Of a DNA stretch of 47,695 nt, positions 39,160-46,409 are shown piece by piece (within the stretch, counting starts at the first letter, position 1; every line of letters starts with the position of its first letter). Below the pieces are notes generated by a model. The model saw only the letters and a list, made by a program, of their open reading frames with translations, ran no database searches and was not told the DNA's origin. Made by a program: the position numbers and the translations under genes. Source of the stretch: an uncultured Prevotella sp. (GTDB taxonomy: Bacteria > Bacteroidota > Bacteroidia > Bacteroidales > Bacteroidaceae); assembly GCA_937895845.1 (NCBI GenBank), contig CALBLK010000040.1, positions 1 through 47,695 on the forward strand, written 5' to 3'.

Positions 39160-39776
39160 TGTGCTTCAATCTCTATGCGTTTGTTGTCTTGTAGCGTGTC
39201 TGCCACTCTCGCCAAGTCATCGAGGCTCGTATCCCCGAAGTTGTAGTTCACGATGGTCTGTTGTGGCACGTCATTGCCGTTGCGGATGCCGAGCAGGTCG
39301 AGACGCTGCCGTTGCAGGTGCAGGAGCGTTTCCAGATATGCCGGATTGCCGGCGAGGCCGCCCCTTTCCTCGTACATCTGGTCTATCTCCTCGGGGGTCA
39401 TGCCGCGCTTGATGAGGGCGGCATACTCTATCGGGCGCGGCAGCTTGCTCTTCTCGAAGTTGCGCATCACGATAGCCTCTATCTCTTCCAGACGTGCCAA
39501 CTCCTTTGCTATGAACGCGTCTATGTTGGCCATATTCTCGCGCTTCCACTCCACGAGCACGTCCTCTATGTCGTGCCACACTTGCACGTGGGAGAGCGAA
39601 TATCCGTTCTTCGCGTTCAGTTCTTCGGCGATTTCCCGGTACGTCTTGCCCCTCGCCAGTTCGGAGACCGCGAACCACGCGTCTTTCTCCCTGTCCAGCA
39701 TGTTCCTCTTCCGGAAGTTGCCTTTCGCCACCACAAGCTTGCTGCGGCAGGCCTTTTTCGGTACACTGTATCCCAT
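39156..39776 (-). CDS. terS: Terminase small subunit, 206 aa
   Basis: An N-terminal helix-turn-helix (ARGKTYREIAEELNAKNGYS, residues about 41-60) is followed by HVQVWHDI, a long helical middle and a short C-terminal part, as in DNA-recognition subunits. It is coupled to terL and has a promoter directly upstream. It would select the packaging site. Confidence 0.8.
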   Translation of the reverse strand: MGYSVPKKACRSKLVVAKGNFRKRNMLDREKDAWFAVSELARGKTYREIAEELNAKNGYSLSHVQVWHDIEDVLVEWKRENMANIDAFIAKELARLEEIEAIVMRNFEKSKLPRPIEYAALIKRGMTPEEIDQMYEERGGLAGNPAYLETLLHLQRQRLDLLGIRNGNDVPQQTIVNYNFGDTSLDDLARVADTLQDNKRIEIEAQ

Positions 39777-39793
39777 ATATCTGTCTTTTTGCG

Positions 39794-39801
39794 CAAAGAT
39801 A
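39794..39801 (-). promoter_or_regulatory. -7 box of the terminase operon
   Basis: TATCTTTG on the minus strand, 17 bases before the ATG at 39776, with TTTG at 39820-39817 upstream (short spacer). It is divergent from the promoter at 39834. Confidence 0.55.
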
Positions 39802-39833
39802 ACAAGAAACGGTTAACAAAAACATAAAATAAA

Positions 39834-39865
39834 TTTGCAAATGTGGAAAAATATGCTTTACTTTG
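39834..39865 (+). promoter_or_regulatory. Promoter of the rightward accessory operon
   Basis: TTTG (39834-39837), about 20 bases and a TACTTTG box (39859-39865). It drives the gene at 39883 and probably the structured RNA region and genes behind it. Confidence 0.6.
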
Positions 39866-39882
39866 CACTCGGAAACACAAAA

Positions 39883-40146
39883 ATGATTCATGTAATGCTA
39901 TTTCAAGTAGAAAACACAGACCACGGCTATGTTGTCAGCGCATACGACCCCGTACGGCGTGACGGTTGGAAGCCGTTGCGTAACTTCGGGGACAGGCAGG
40001 GCGATGCTCGGGGATTCATGCTTTATGATGCTCCCTTTCTTCCATACGATAAGACGATGCTCTTGGCGAAAAATTACAATCCGAAAGTCAAATATATCAG
40101 AATCTGCCGGGACAGATACAATAGGCAACAGATAACGGAGCCGTGA
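39883..40146 (+). CDS. Hypothetical protein, 87 aa, first gene of accessory operon
   Basis: ATG at 39883 (MIHVMLFQVENTDHGYVVSA) lies behind the promoter; ATG at 39835 would be inside it. The protein is beta-rich with RDGWKPLRNFGDRQGDARGF and a basic end. No family is recognised. The RNA region begins a few bases after its stop. Confidence 0.6.
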   Translation: MIHVMLFQVENTDHGYVVSAYDPVRRDGWKPLRNFGDRQGDARGFMLYDAPFLPYDKTMLLAKNYNPKVKYIRICRDRYNRQQITEP

Positions 40147-40155
40147 CGGTTCCCC

Positions 40156-40282
40156 GGGCAGGAATGGCCGCAGGGTGCGGCAAAGGATTAATTGCTTCTT
40201 TTCATAGCAATCCATTGGGCCGTAGGAGACCGCGATGGAGATTGGTTATAGTGTCATAGGAGTTCGACTCTCCGCCTGCCCA
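40156..40282 (+). ncRNA. tRNA-like element 1 (7-bp acceptor, T-arm), 127 bases
   Basis: GGGCAGG (40156-40162) pairs perfectly with CCTGCCC (40275-40281), followed by A. A T-arm GGAG-TTCGACT-CTCC lies in the right place, and GCCGC/GCGGC forms a D-like hairpin. The anticodon part is far too long (about 80 bases) and no 7-base anticodon loop is evident. Confidence 0.45.
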
Positions 40283-40326
40283 CGATAGCGTCCACGAGGG
40301 CGACACTCAAGAATTTTGGCAAACAA

Positions 40327-40420
40327 GCGGCCCGTCCGGATGACGGGGACACGGCGTCAATCTGTATGCAAGCGGATGCCGGACAATCCTCCGGGGGTTC
40401 GATTCCCCCGTGGCCGCCCA
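40327..40420 (+). ncRNA. tRNA-like element 2, 94 bases
   Basis: GCGGCC (40327-40332) pairs with GGCCGC (40412-40417), followed by CCA. The T-arm GGGGG-TTCGATT-CCCCC is canonical. GTCC/GGAC forms a D-like hairpin. The centre has CGGCGTC/GATGCCG with a 16-base loop instead of an anticodon arm. Confidence 0.45.
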
Positions 40421-40483
40421 CCGCTGTGAAGCGCAATCGACATTGTAAGTATGTTATTAGTTGGCGGCCCGGAAAGACGGGCA

Positions 40484-40529
40484 GGGCGTTGCTGGCGCAT
40501 TCGGGCAGGTTCGATTCCTGCCACGCCCA
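40484..40529 (+). ncRNA. tRNA-like element 3, mini form, 46 bases
   Basis: GGGCGT (40484-40489) pairs with ACGCCC (40523-40528), followed by A. Only a tiny TGC/GCA hairpin and the T-arm GGCAGG-TTCGATT-CCTGCC lie between. D and anticodon arms are absent. Confidence 0.4.
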
Positions 40530-40735
40530 CTGCGGCTGCGGCCTGCCACGCAGCCGGGGATACATAAAAGCCCGGCAGGGGGCAAAGCACACTATCATTC
40601 GTTGAGAAACGCCGGAGTGCTGCGTTGTTATATGTCTTCGGGATGAGGCAGGGTGATACCGCCTCATCTCACCAACCTCCGGAAACGGAGAGGGCCGTAG
40701 GAAGCCAAGCAAGATTGCGCTGTGAAGCGCGTGAT

Positions 40736-40835
40736 GACCCGAACGCCGGATTTGCGGCAGTCAGTCATAAGGATTGCATCGTTTTGCATTATGTGGTTAT
40801 TTGTGCAAAGGAGGGTTGAAGTCCCTCGCGGGTCA
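40736..40835 (+). ncRNA. tRNA-like element 4, 100 bases
   Basis: GACCCG (40736-40741) pairs with CGGGTC (40829-40834), followed by A. GCCG/CGGC forms a D-like hairpin. The T-arm is GAGGG-TTGAAGT-CCCTC. The central part has TTGCA/TGCAA with a long loop. It ends 25 bases before the next start codon. Confidence 0.4.
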
Positions 40836-40859
40836 CTGACACACAAACGTTTTTGTTAT

Positions 40860-41387
40860 ATGGAAAAGAGAATCAATGATTTGCATCTCTGCGAGAAGCT
40901 CGCAGGATGCCCGAAAGGGACAAGGCTGTGGTCACCGATGTTCGGTGAGTGCGAGTTCATCGGGTTGTCAAAGGACGTGGATGAAGACCCGGACGAAGAC
41001 AAGTTCTGGGTGCGTTCCGACGAGCTGGGGTTGAACACGTTCTTCGATGACGGCCGCTTCTTCAGCACTTCCGAGGAGTGCCTCATCTTCCCGTCAAAGG
41101 ACAACCGCGACTGGAGCACGTGGGTGAACCCGAAGCCGAAGGTGGAGCGGTTCGACCCGAAGACGCTGAAGCCGTTCGACAGGGTGCTGGTGAGGAATTA
41201 TACTGGCAGGCCTTGGATTCCTGCTTTTTTCGAGCAATTTGTCCCAGATGATGCTTATCCTGTCGAGGCTGTCAATCTTTGCGCAAGATTCGCTCTCGTT
41301 GTTCCCTACAACGAGGCTACGCATAACCTCTTTGGCACAACTAACGAAGCCCCGGAGTATTACAGATGGTGGGAGGATGCGAAATGA
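40860..41387 (+). CDS. Conserved Bacteroidales phage protein, 175 aa
   Basis: ATG at 40860 (MEKRINDLHLCEKLAGCPKG) is chosen because the frame upstream runs through the RNA region. The C-terminal half (FDPKTLKPFDRVLVRNYTGR, then NLFGTTNEAPEYYRWWED) is the hallmark of a protein family widespread in Bacteroidales phages and mobile elements. The N-terminal half is a second acidic domain. No function is known to me. Confidence 0.75.
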   Translation: MEKRINDLHLCEKLAGCPKGTRLWSPMFGECEFIGLSKDVDEDPDEDKFWVRSDELGLNTFFDDGRFFSTSEECLIFPSKDNRDWSTWVNPKPKVERFDPKTLKPFDRVLVRNYTGRPWIPAFFEQFVPDDAYPVEAVNLCARFALVVPYNEATHNLFGTTNEAPEYYRWWEDAK

Positions 41388-41503
41388 TTTGCTTCGCGGT
41401 GATAATGCTCCTTGTGGCGGTGGCCACGGTATCCGCCCTGCTGTGCTACAGCGCACGGGTGGACATCGACGAGAATAATGACGACAAAAAGAACAAACCA
41501 TGA
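41384..41503 (+). CDS. Small membrane protein, 39 aa
   Basis: ATG at 41384 overlaps the upstream stop and its own stop overlaps the next start. The product is MICFAVIMLLVAVATVSALL plus an acidic/basic tail (DENNDDKKNKP), one membrane segment. The double coupling supports it. Confidence 0.55.
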   Translation: MICFAVIMLLVAVATVSALLCYSARVDIDENNDDKKNKP

Positions 41504-41874
41504 AACAATTCAGTTTAGAAGAATACCTAAAGAACCCCTCAAGGCAGGTAGTGACGAGAAATGGTCGCCCGGTGCGAATCCTATGCACCGACAGGCGTGA
41601 TAAGGAGAACGGATTCGTTGTTGTCGGACTACTTTCCGATGACGACACCGTTTCCTTGTGGAAAGCGACTGGAGAATCAGTATTAGTAAAGGGATGCGAC
41701 CTTTTCTTCGCTCCTGTGAAGCAAGAGGGCTATGTCAATGTTTTCGACTTTGCCTCGGGGGCGAGGACAGACGAATGCGTCTACGACACTTTTGAGGAAG
41801 CGGTCAGATTCGCGAAAAAGAATCCGGATTCGAAGTACTACAAGGCTACGGTGAAAATAGAATGGGAGGAATAA
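41500..41874 (+). CDS. Conserved Bacteroidales phage protein, 124 aa
   Basis: It begins MKQFSLEEYLKNPSRQVVTR and continues NGRPVRILCTDRRDKENGF, the signature of a beta-rich family present in many Bacteroidales phages. The C-terminal part has TFEEAVRFAKKNPDSKYYKA. Coupled to the upstream gene by four bases. The function is unknown. Confidence 0.75.
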   Translation: MKQFSLEEYLKNPSRQVVTRNGRPVRILCTDRRDKENGFVVVGLLSDDDTVSLWKATGESVLVKGCDLFFAPVKQEGYVNVFDFASGARTDECVYDTFEEAVRFAKKNPDSKYYKATVKIEWEE

Positions 41875-41876
41875 TC

Positions 41877-42422
41877 ATGGAAAACAAGGAATTTGCAAAA
41901 AGATTGTCGGACAAACTCACAGAGTTGATTACGGCTGAACTGGAAAAAGAAAACGCAAAATCGGACACACGTCCCATCACGGAACGTGTGAAGACATTTG
42001 AAGACGCATGTGATGTTCTTGGACCGGAACATCCGCTTGTCATGTCATGGTTCAGGTTCGGATGTGATTCCGGACCGAAAGATGACAATCTGAATGCATA
42101 TCTCAAGCTCCGTATCATCTGCGCCGCCTTAAATGAGGGTTGGGAACCGAACTACACAAGGGACGAACTGAAATACTCTCCGTGGTTTCTGTTGTTTACA
42201 GACGAGGAGGTCGCGAATATGGATAATGACGAAGTGGTAGACAGGCGGCTGTTGGTCATCGCAGACCGCTATAAAACGGAATATGTGGGCTTCGGCTTTT
42301 CGCCCCGACGTACTCCTACGACTGCCGGGTGTAGCCTATGCTTGAAAAGTGCTGAACTGTCTGCCTACTGTGGCAGGAATTTCATCGGCATCTGGGCCGA
42401 CTACCTCTTAATCAGAAAATGA
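41877..42422 (+). CDS. Conserved Bacteroidales phage protein, 181 aa
   Basis: ATG at 41877 starts MENKEFAKRLSDKLTELITA. The motifs RVKTFEDACDVLGPEHPLVM, LNEGWEPNYTRDELKYSPWF and the end CLKSAELSAYCGRNFIGIWA belong to a family common in Bacteroidales phages and chromosomes. Its role is not known to me. The start follows the upstream stop by two bases. Confidence 0.75.
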   Translation: MENKEFAKRLSDKLTELITAELEKENAKSDTRPITERVKTFEDACDVLGPEHPLVMSWFRFGCDSGPKDDNLNAYLKLRIICAALNEGWEPNYTRDELKYSPWFLLFTDEEVANMDNDEVVDRRLLVIADRYKTEYVGFGFSPRRTPTTAGCSLCLKSAELSAYCGRNFIGIWADYLLIRK

Positions 42423-42426
42423 AATC

Positions 42427-42600
42427 ATGGAATACAGGAAAGTATGTGAAATCACCCCGTGGGGCTGCCCTCCGGGCGGCCCGGGGAGCTGCCTCGGATG
42501 CGAGTATTTCCACGGGATAGAGGTTGACCCAGAAGACTGCGAATACATGGAAGTGCTCTGCGGCTTGGAAGAGAATCAAGATGAAACGGAGGAAGAATAA
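42427..42600 (+). CDS. Small Cys-rich acidic protein, 57 aa
   Basis: ATG at 42427 gives MEYRKVCEITPWGCPPGGPG with Cys at residues 7, 14, 22, 25, 38 and 45, and an acidic tail. The PWGCPPGG...CLGC layout suggests a zinc knuckle. No family is recognised. Confidence 0.55.
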   Translation: MEYRKVCEITPWGCPPGGPGSCLGCEYFHGIEVDPEDCEYMEVLCGLEENQDETEEE

Positions 42601-42615
42601 ATCTGTAAAAGAGTT

Positions 42616-42825
42616 ATGACACAGCTTGAGCAAAACTTTTTCGAGGCGGCCACGAAATATTGCCGCAAACGAATTGACTGGGAACAACGCAGATATGAAA
42701 TTGCAAAGGACACAATGTGTGCATTGATTATAAGTGACAGCATTCCAAAAACGACTCCAGTTTTAAAAGTAGAGGAATTAGCGGTTGCTTATGCAGATGG
42801 GCTTATTAAAGAATTGAAGAAATAA
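42616..42825 (+). CDS. Small helical protein, 69 aa
   Basis: The product (MTQLEQNFFEAATKYCRKRI) is helical and ends ELAVAYADGLIKELKK, like other phage proteins with an 'A-x-x-x-A-D-x-L-I-x-x-L' helix. Base use changes here to AT-rich, unlike the flanking genes. The function is unknown. Confidence 0.6.
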   Translation: MTQLEQNFFEAATKYCRKRIDWEQRRYEIAKDTMCALIISDSIPKTTPVLKVEELAVAYADGLIKELKK

Positions 42826-42828
42826 GTT

Positions 42829-43227
42829 ATGAAAGCAAATGAGTTAATGTTGAACGATTGGGTGGAATTTGAGGCCTCAACAACGGAATTTCTTTACGGT
42901 AAGGTTATAGAAATTTCTGAACGCTATGTTACAGTAGATACAATAAACGACAGTATCTGCATAGAAATAGACAAGGTGGGTCAAATACCTGTTACTCCAA
43001 AGATTCTTAAAAAGAACGGATTTGAAAGGTACTTTGAAGGATATTATAAGAACCCCAAAGAGCTGCATATTTCATATAATGACAATCTGGGATGTTGGTA
43101 TATTAGTGACAGCCACGACCAGTATATGCATAGTGATTACATAACTTCATTTTCCGCAGTTCATGAATTGCAGAATATTTTAAGAACTCTTGGATTTAAT
43201 GATTTAGCAGACAATTTTAAGATATAG
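42829..43227 (+). CDS. MKxxELxxxDWV-type protein, 132 aa; second paralogue
   Basis: It starts MKANELMLNDWVEFEASTTE, has a beta barrel-like first half and ends AVHELQNILRTLGFNDLADN. The product of 5905-6261 has the same plan. The gene is clearly AT-rich, which suggests separate acquisition. The function is unknown. Confidence 0.65.
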   Translation: MKANELMLNDWVEFEASTTEFLYGKVIEISERYVTVDTINDSICIEIDKVGQIPVTPKILKKNGFERYFEGYYKNPKELHISYNDNLGCWYISDSHDQYMHSDYITSFSAVHELQNILRTLGFNDLADNFKI

Positions 43228-43249
43228 AAACAATCGAAGAAATAGCATT

Positions 43250-43549
43250 ATGAACTTTGAAATACCACAATTCTTCTCAGTCGGAGGGCTTTACTACAAA
43301 ATCCTTCACGAAGAATCTATGAGATACGGTGAAGAATATGGACATTGGAACGGCACGACATGCACCATACATATAGCCAAAACCGCAGGTGGAGAAAAGC
43401 TGTCGGAGGAAAGAAAACAACAGACATTCTTTCACGAACTCGTTCACGCGGCTCTCGACGCTATCGGCGAGGATGAACTAAATGACAACGAGCGATTTGT
43501 GGATGCCCTTTCGGGCACTCTCTATCAAGCAATAAAAACAATGAAATAG
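43250..43549 (+). CDS. Zinc-metallopeptidase-like (ImmA/IrrE-type) protein, 99 aa
   Basis: A zinc-protease helix is clear: QQTFFHELVHAALDAIGED (His62, Glu63, His66), with NDNERFVDALSGTLY as the following helix that would give the third ligand. ImmA-type proteins cleave repressors, but this short form lacks a regulatory domain. In phages it may relieve host or phage repression. The target is unknown. Confidence 0.65.
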   Translation: MNFEIPQFFSVGGLYYKILHEESMRYGEEYGHWNGTTCTIHIAKTAGGEKLSEERKQQTFFHELVHAALDAIGEDELNDNERFVDALSGTLYQAIKTMK

Positions 43550-43551
43550 CC

Positions 43552-43791
43552 ATGAACATAAAAGAGAAAGCCGATGAATACATCGGGCACCCCTACGAAT
43601 TGGACGAGGGTGTTGACACTACCATGCGCAGGAACGCGTTCTTCGACGGAGCGGACTGGATGAGGCAAAAGGCCATGGTCAGCTTCGAGAACGCCATTCG
43701 CAAACTCAAATCCCGCCTGCCGGAAGACATGCAAGCAATGTTCTCCGTGACAGAAGAAATGATAAAATTCAACAAATCACTATCAGAATGA
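43552..43791 (+). CDS. Hypothetical protein, 79 aa
   Basis: The product MNIKEKADEYIGHPYELDEG carries FFDGADWMRQKAM, a motif of small Bacteroidales phage proteins (x-G-A-D/x-W-M). It is helical. Its stop overlaps the next start by four bases. The function is unknown. Confidence 0.65.
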   Translation: MNIKEKADEYIGHPYELDEGVDTTMRRNAFFDGADWMRQKAMVSFENAIRKLKSRLPEDMQAMFSVTEEMIKFNKSLSE

Positions 43792-44189
43792 AAACCTACG
43801 TCTTCAATGCTCATAACGTATGCACTAATCCTGACCGCACCGTTGATTGGAGCAACAAGGCCTGCCGGTTCGTGATAGAGACCGCACAATCCCCAAACGG
43901 AAGGTGGAACTCCGGTATCGATTGCACCGTCCACCACTCCTCCCGGGGCTTCGGCGTCCTGCTCTGTCGCAACATGTCAAGCGGCTATCCCTCCCAACGC
44001 CACGCAACGGCGGCTGCTATAGAGGAATGCCTCAAATTCGCCCGAGAAGAACTCCGTGAACTATCAACAAGACCCGATGACCACGAGGAAAATTCACCAC
44101 CCAACGTCACCATAATCCCCTATATCCGAACCGCCATATCTCAACTCGATACCTATCTCGAATGTTTCACCCCAAACCAACTCTTCTGA
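43788..44189 (+). CDS. Hypothetical protein, 133 aa
   Basis: The first 90 residues (MKTYVFNAHNVCTNPDRTVD) contain WNSGIDCTVHHSSRGFGVLL and RHATAAAIEECLKFAREEL, a pattern of small phage proteins with a beta sheet and one helix. The C-terminal part is helical. From here to the methyltransferase gene, codon use becomes C-rich in third positions. Confidence 0.6.
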   Translation: MKTYVFNAHNVCTNPDRTVDWSNKACRFVIETAQSPNGRWNSGIDCTVHHSSRGFGVLLCRNMSSGYPSQRHATAAAIEECLKFAREELRELSTRPDDHEENSPPNVTIIPYIRTAISQLDTYLECFTPNQLF

Positions 44190-44190
44190 C

Positions 44191-44496
44191 ATGACAGATT
44201 TAGACTTCAAAGACCTCGAACTGCTTAACGCCAATCTGGACAGACTGCTGCACTCAATCGAAGTGGCTCACGTCATGGCGACGACAAAGACACAGCGGAT
44301 GACCGACTACAAACACCAATACCCCTACATGGATGACGCGAAAATCGATTACCTCTTCTTCTCAGAACTGGAAGAACAGAAAAAGGCAATCCGCGCCGAC
44401 TACGATTCCATGCTGATGCGCGCCCGCTCCTGTCGCATCACTTTCCCCTACAGCATCGGAGAAATCCTTGACTACATAGAAAACTCGATAAAATGA
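44191..44496 (+). CDS. Coiled-coil hypothetical protein, 101 aa
   Basis: The product MTDLDFKDLELLNANLDRLL is almost fully helical with a likely coiled coil at residues 45-80. It ends in YSIGEILDYIENSIK. It is coupled to the next gene by four bases. The function is unknown. Confidence 0.6.
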   Translation: MTDLDFKDLELLNANLDRLLHSIEVAHVMATTKTQRMTDYKHQYPYMDDAKIDYLFFSELEEQKKAIRADYDSMLMRARSCRITFPYSIGEILDYIENSIK

Positions 44497-44876
44497 AACA
44501 CCTAATCACCATCCTCTGCCTCCTGCTGCCCATCGCAGTACAGGCCCAAATCATTGACACCGACTTCAACATCGGCGGAAAGGCCGTCACCGTCCTCGAC
44601 AAGAACGGAGACTACCATGAACTCATCGATGGCTGTACTTTCACCATCCAACATCAAGTGTTCGGCTCTGCCGGGACAATCACACAAATCAAAATCGTCA
44701 CCCCGGCCGGAGAAACCGTATACAACGAACTCCTCACCGACAAACAGGCCGTCTACATCCCCAAGAACGGAGACACGCCCTACGCCATAGCCATCATCGG
44801 CGACTATTTCGTCCATGTGCTCGCTTTCCCCGACACAGGCCTCATATCACTCAAAACCCAACCCTACAAGCAATGA
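44493..44876 (+). CDS. Secreted or periplasmic protein with signal peptide, 127 aa
   Basis: MKHLITILCLLLPIAVQAQ is a classic Sec signal with cleavage after Ala18. The rest is a small beta-sandwich-like domain (GDYHELIDGCTFTIQHQVFG). A phage-encoded exported protein in an accessory operon might act at the cell envelope, for example in exclusion of other phages; this is inference. Confidence 0.65.
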   Translation: MKHLITILCLLLPIAVQAQIIDTDFNIGGKAVTVLDKNGDYHELIDGCTFTIQHQVFGSAGTITQIKIVTPAGETVYNELLTDKQAVYIPKNGDTPYAIAIIGDYFVHVLAFPDTGLISLKTQPYKQ

Positions 44877-45052
44877 AACCGTCTAAAATCATCATCACCC
44901 TTGAAGACAACCTCATCGGCTGCGAACTCAACGACAGCCAAGGACGCATCCTTGACATCCACAATATGTCCAAGGAAGAATGCTCACACGTCATCAACGC
45001 CCTCAATGTCGCCTTACACGACCTTTTCCTCAAATACCTCAAAACAAAATGA
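44873..45052 (+). CDS. Small hypothetical protein, 59 aa
   Basis: ATG at 44873 gives MKPSKIIITLEDNLIGCELN and a C-terminal helix (CSHVINALNVALHDLFLKYL). It overlaps both neighbours by four bases, which supports it. The function is unknown. Confidence 0.6.
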   Translation: MKPSKIIITLEDNLIGCELNDSQGRILDIHNMSKEECSHVINALNVALHDLFLKYLKTK

Positions 45053-45375
45053 ACAAGACAGCATTATTGGCAATCATAGCCGCCGCAATAACCGGACTGG
45101 CAGCCCTCACGCTCATCCCCGTCAGAGCAAACTTCCGCGACAAGGAAAGACAACGCCTCAACGAACAAATCCAACTCCGTGACGACTTCATCCGGCAACA
45201 CCTCGACACCCTCTACTCCCTCAAGGACGAGTTCGTGCTCAACGAATCCAACGTCCGCACAATCCACAACCTCGATTCCATCGGACTGCAATTCGCGAAA
45301 CGCTCCGGGACAATCGACTACTACCGCTACGCTCTCGACATAAACTACCTACAGGAACAACTCAGAAACAATTGA
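45049..45375 (+). CDS. Membrane-anchored coiled-coil protein, 108 aa
   Basis: ATG at 45049 (MNKTALLAIIAAAITGLAAL) starts one membrane segment (residues 5-25), followed by a charged helical region (RDKERQRLNEQIQLRDDFIR). This is the layout of i-spanins (Rz), but many other anchors look alike and lysis genes lie elsewhere. Confidence 0.55.
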   Translation: MNKTALLAIIAAAITGLAALTLIPVRANFRDKERQRLNEQIQLRDDFIRQHLDTLYSLKDEFVLNESNVRTIHNLDSIGLQFAKRSGTIDYYRYALDINYLQEQLRNN

Positions 45376-45383
45376 CAGATAAC

Positions 45384-45420
45384 GCCCGTGCCGCCCCCAC
45401 TCTAACCGGAACGCACGGGC
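45384..45420 (+). terminator. Long-loop hairpin between genes, possible terminator
   Basis: GCCCGTGC (45384-45391) pairs with GCACGGGC (45413-45420), followed by TTCAAAC. The loop is 21 bases and there is no T tract, so this may be a processing or stability element rather than a terminator. Confidence 0.35.
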
Positions 45421-45439
45421 TTCAAACTCATCCACCACC

Positions 45440-46321
45440 ATGACCTTCGGACTGCCCTACAAAGGAAGCAAAAACAAACTCGCCGCACGCATAGCGGAAC
45501 TCCTGCCCCCTGCCCACACCCTCGTGGACATCTTCTGCGGCGGTTGCGCCGTGGCTCACGCAGCCGCACTCTCCCGCAAATTCCAACACATCATCATCAA
45601 TGACACCGAAAACTGCCTCCCTCAACTCTTCCTCGATGCCATCAACGGAAAATACCTCAACGAATCACGGTGGATTTCACGCGAGGACTTCTTCCGCCTC
45701 AAGGATTCCGACCCCTACGTCCGCTACTTGTGGTCTTTCGGCAACAACGGACGCGACTACCTCTTCTCCAAAGAAATCGAACCCTACAAGAAAGCACTCC
45801 ATTTCGCCATCGTATACAACGACTTCGCCCTCCTCAATGAACTCAACCCCGAGGCCGCCACTCTCCTGCAAACCGCCCTGCACAACATCAAAGGATTAAC
45901 GGAAAGACGACTAGCACTGAAACGCTTGCCGTTGCCTATCCCTGACAGACACCGCTGTTTGCAAGGCTTGGAGAGACTGAATAGACTGAATAGACTGCCC
46001 CACGATATGTTCTCTCCCACGAATCTTGACTACCGCTCCGTCCCCATCCCCGAAAACTCCATAATCTACGCCGACCCTCCCTATCAAAACACCAACCACT
46101 ATGGACATACGCGCTTCGATTCCGACAGCTTCTGGAACTGGGCACGCAACTCTATACACCCTATCCTCATCTCCGAATACCACGCCCCAAATGACTTCGT
46201 CACCGTGGCCGAATTGAAACGCGTATCCCCCCTCTCCGCTACCAACAATAAAGCCGCAGCACCCGAACATCTCTACACCACGCCCCGATTCGCCCACCTC
46301 TTCCATGATACCCTCTTCTGA
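45440..46321 (+). CDS. DNA adenine methyltransferase, D12 class (Dam-like), 293 aa
   Basis: S-adenosylmethionine site motif I is LVDIFCGGCAVAH (residues 28-40), preceded by YKGSKNKL at the N-terminus. The catalytic motif is SIIYADPPYQNTNHYGH (DPPY at 212-215). The family methylates N6 of adenine, often in GATC. As the last gene of the accessory operon it may protect phage DNA from restriction. A short tandem repeat codes LERLNRLNRL (residues 177-186). Confidence 0.88.
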   Translation: MTFGLPYKGSKNKLAARIAELLPPAHTLVDIFCGGCAVAHAAALSRKFQHIIINDTENCLPQLFLDAINGKYLNESRWISREDFFRLKDSDPYVRYLWSFGNNGRDYLFSKEIEPYKKALHFAIVYNDFALLNELNPEAATLLQTALHNIKGLTERRLALKRLPLPIPDRHRCLQGLERLNRLNRLPHDMFSPTNLDYRSVPIPENSIIYADPPYQNTNHYGHTRFDSDSFWNWARNSIHPILISEYHAPNDFVTVAELKRVSPLSATNNKAAAPEHLYTTPRFAHLFHDTLF

Positions 46322-46334
46322 CGAATTACTACCC

Positions 46335-46409
46335 CGAATTTCGGTGGTTGGAATTGTCGCGAATTTTGGAGGCTTGGAATACCGCGAATTTTGAAGGGGA
46401 TACCCGGGG
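46335..46409 (+). repeat. 25-bp tandem repeat, about 2.5 units
   Basis: CGAATTTCGGTGG, CGAATTTTGGAGG and CGAATTTTGAAGG begin at 46335, 46360 and 46385, exactly 25 bases apart. The first two units also share TTGGAAT at the same offset. Confidence 0.7.

Larger units (their letters stand above)
40150..40850 (+). ncRNA. Large structured RNA region with tRNA-like elements, gene-free
   Basis: No credible gene exists on either strand. Perfect or near-perfect hairpins are dense: CGCT-GTGA-AGCG (40422-40433), GCCCG/CGGGC near 40467-40482, CGGCTGCG/CGCAGCCG (40533-40556), GCCGGG/CCCGGC (40552-40575), GATGAGGC/GCCTCATC (40642-40668), CTCCG-GAAA-CGGAG (40677-40690) and GCGCT-GTGA-AGCGC (40717-40730). 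Four T-arm-like elements with matching acceptor-like strands are embedded. It may be one ornate RNA or an array of aberrant tRNAs. GNRA loops favour structured RNA. Confidence 0.6.

Noticed and set aside
40254..40712. 152-codon open frame on the minus strand across the structured RNA region
   Set aside because: Its product contains GGIEPP- and ESNLPECASN-type strings, which arise when tRNA T-arms are read in antisense. It has no start context, and stems explain the open frame.
40156..40835. Calling four ordinary tRNA genes
   Set aside because: No element forms a 5-bp anticodon stem with a 7-base loop, D-loops lack the usual form, and lengths (127, 94, 46, 100) do not fit.
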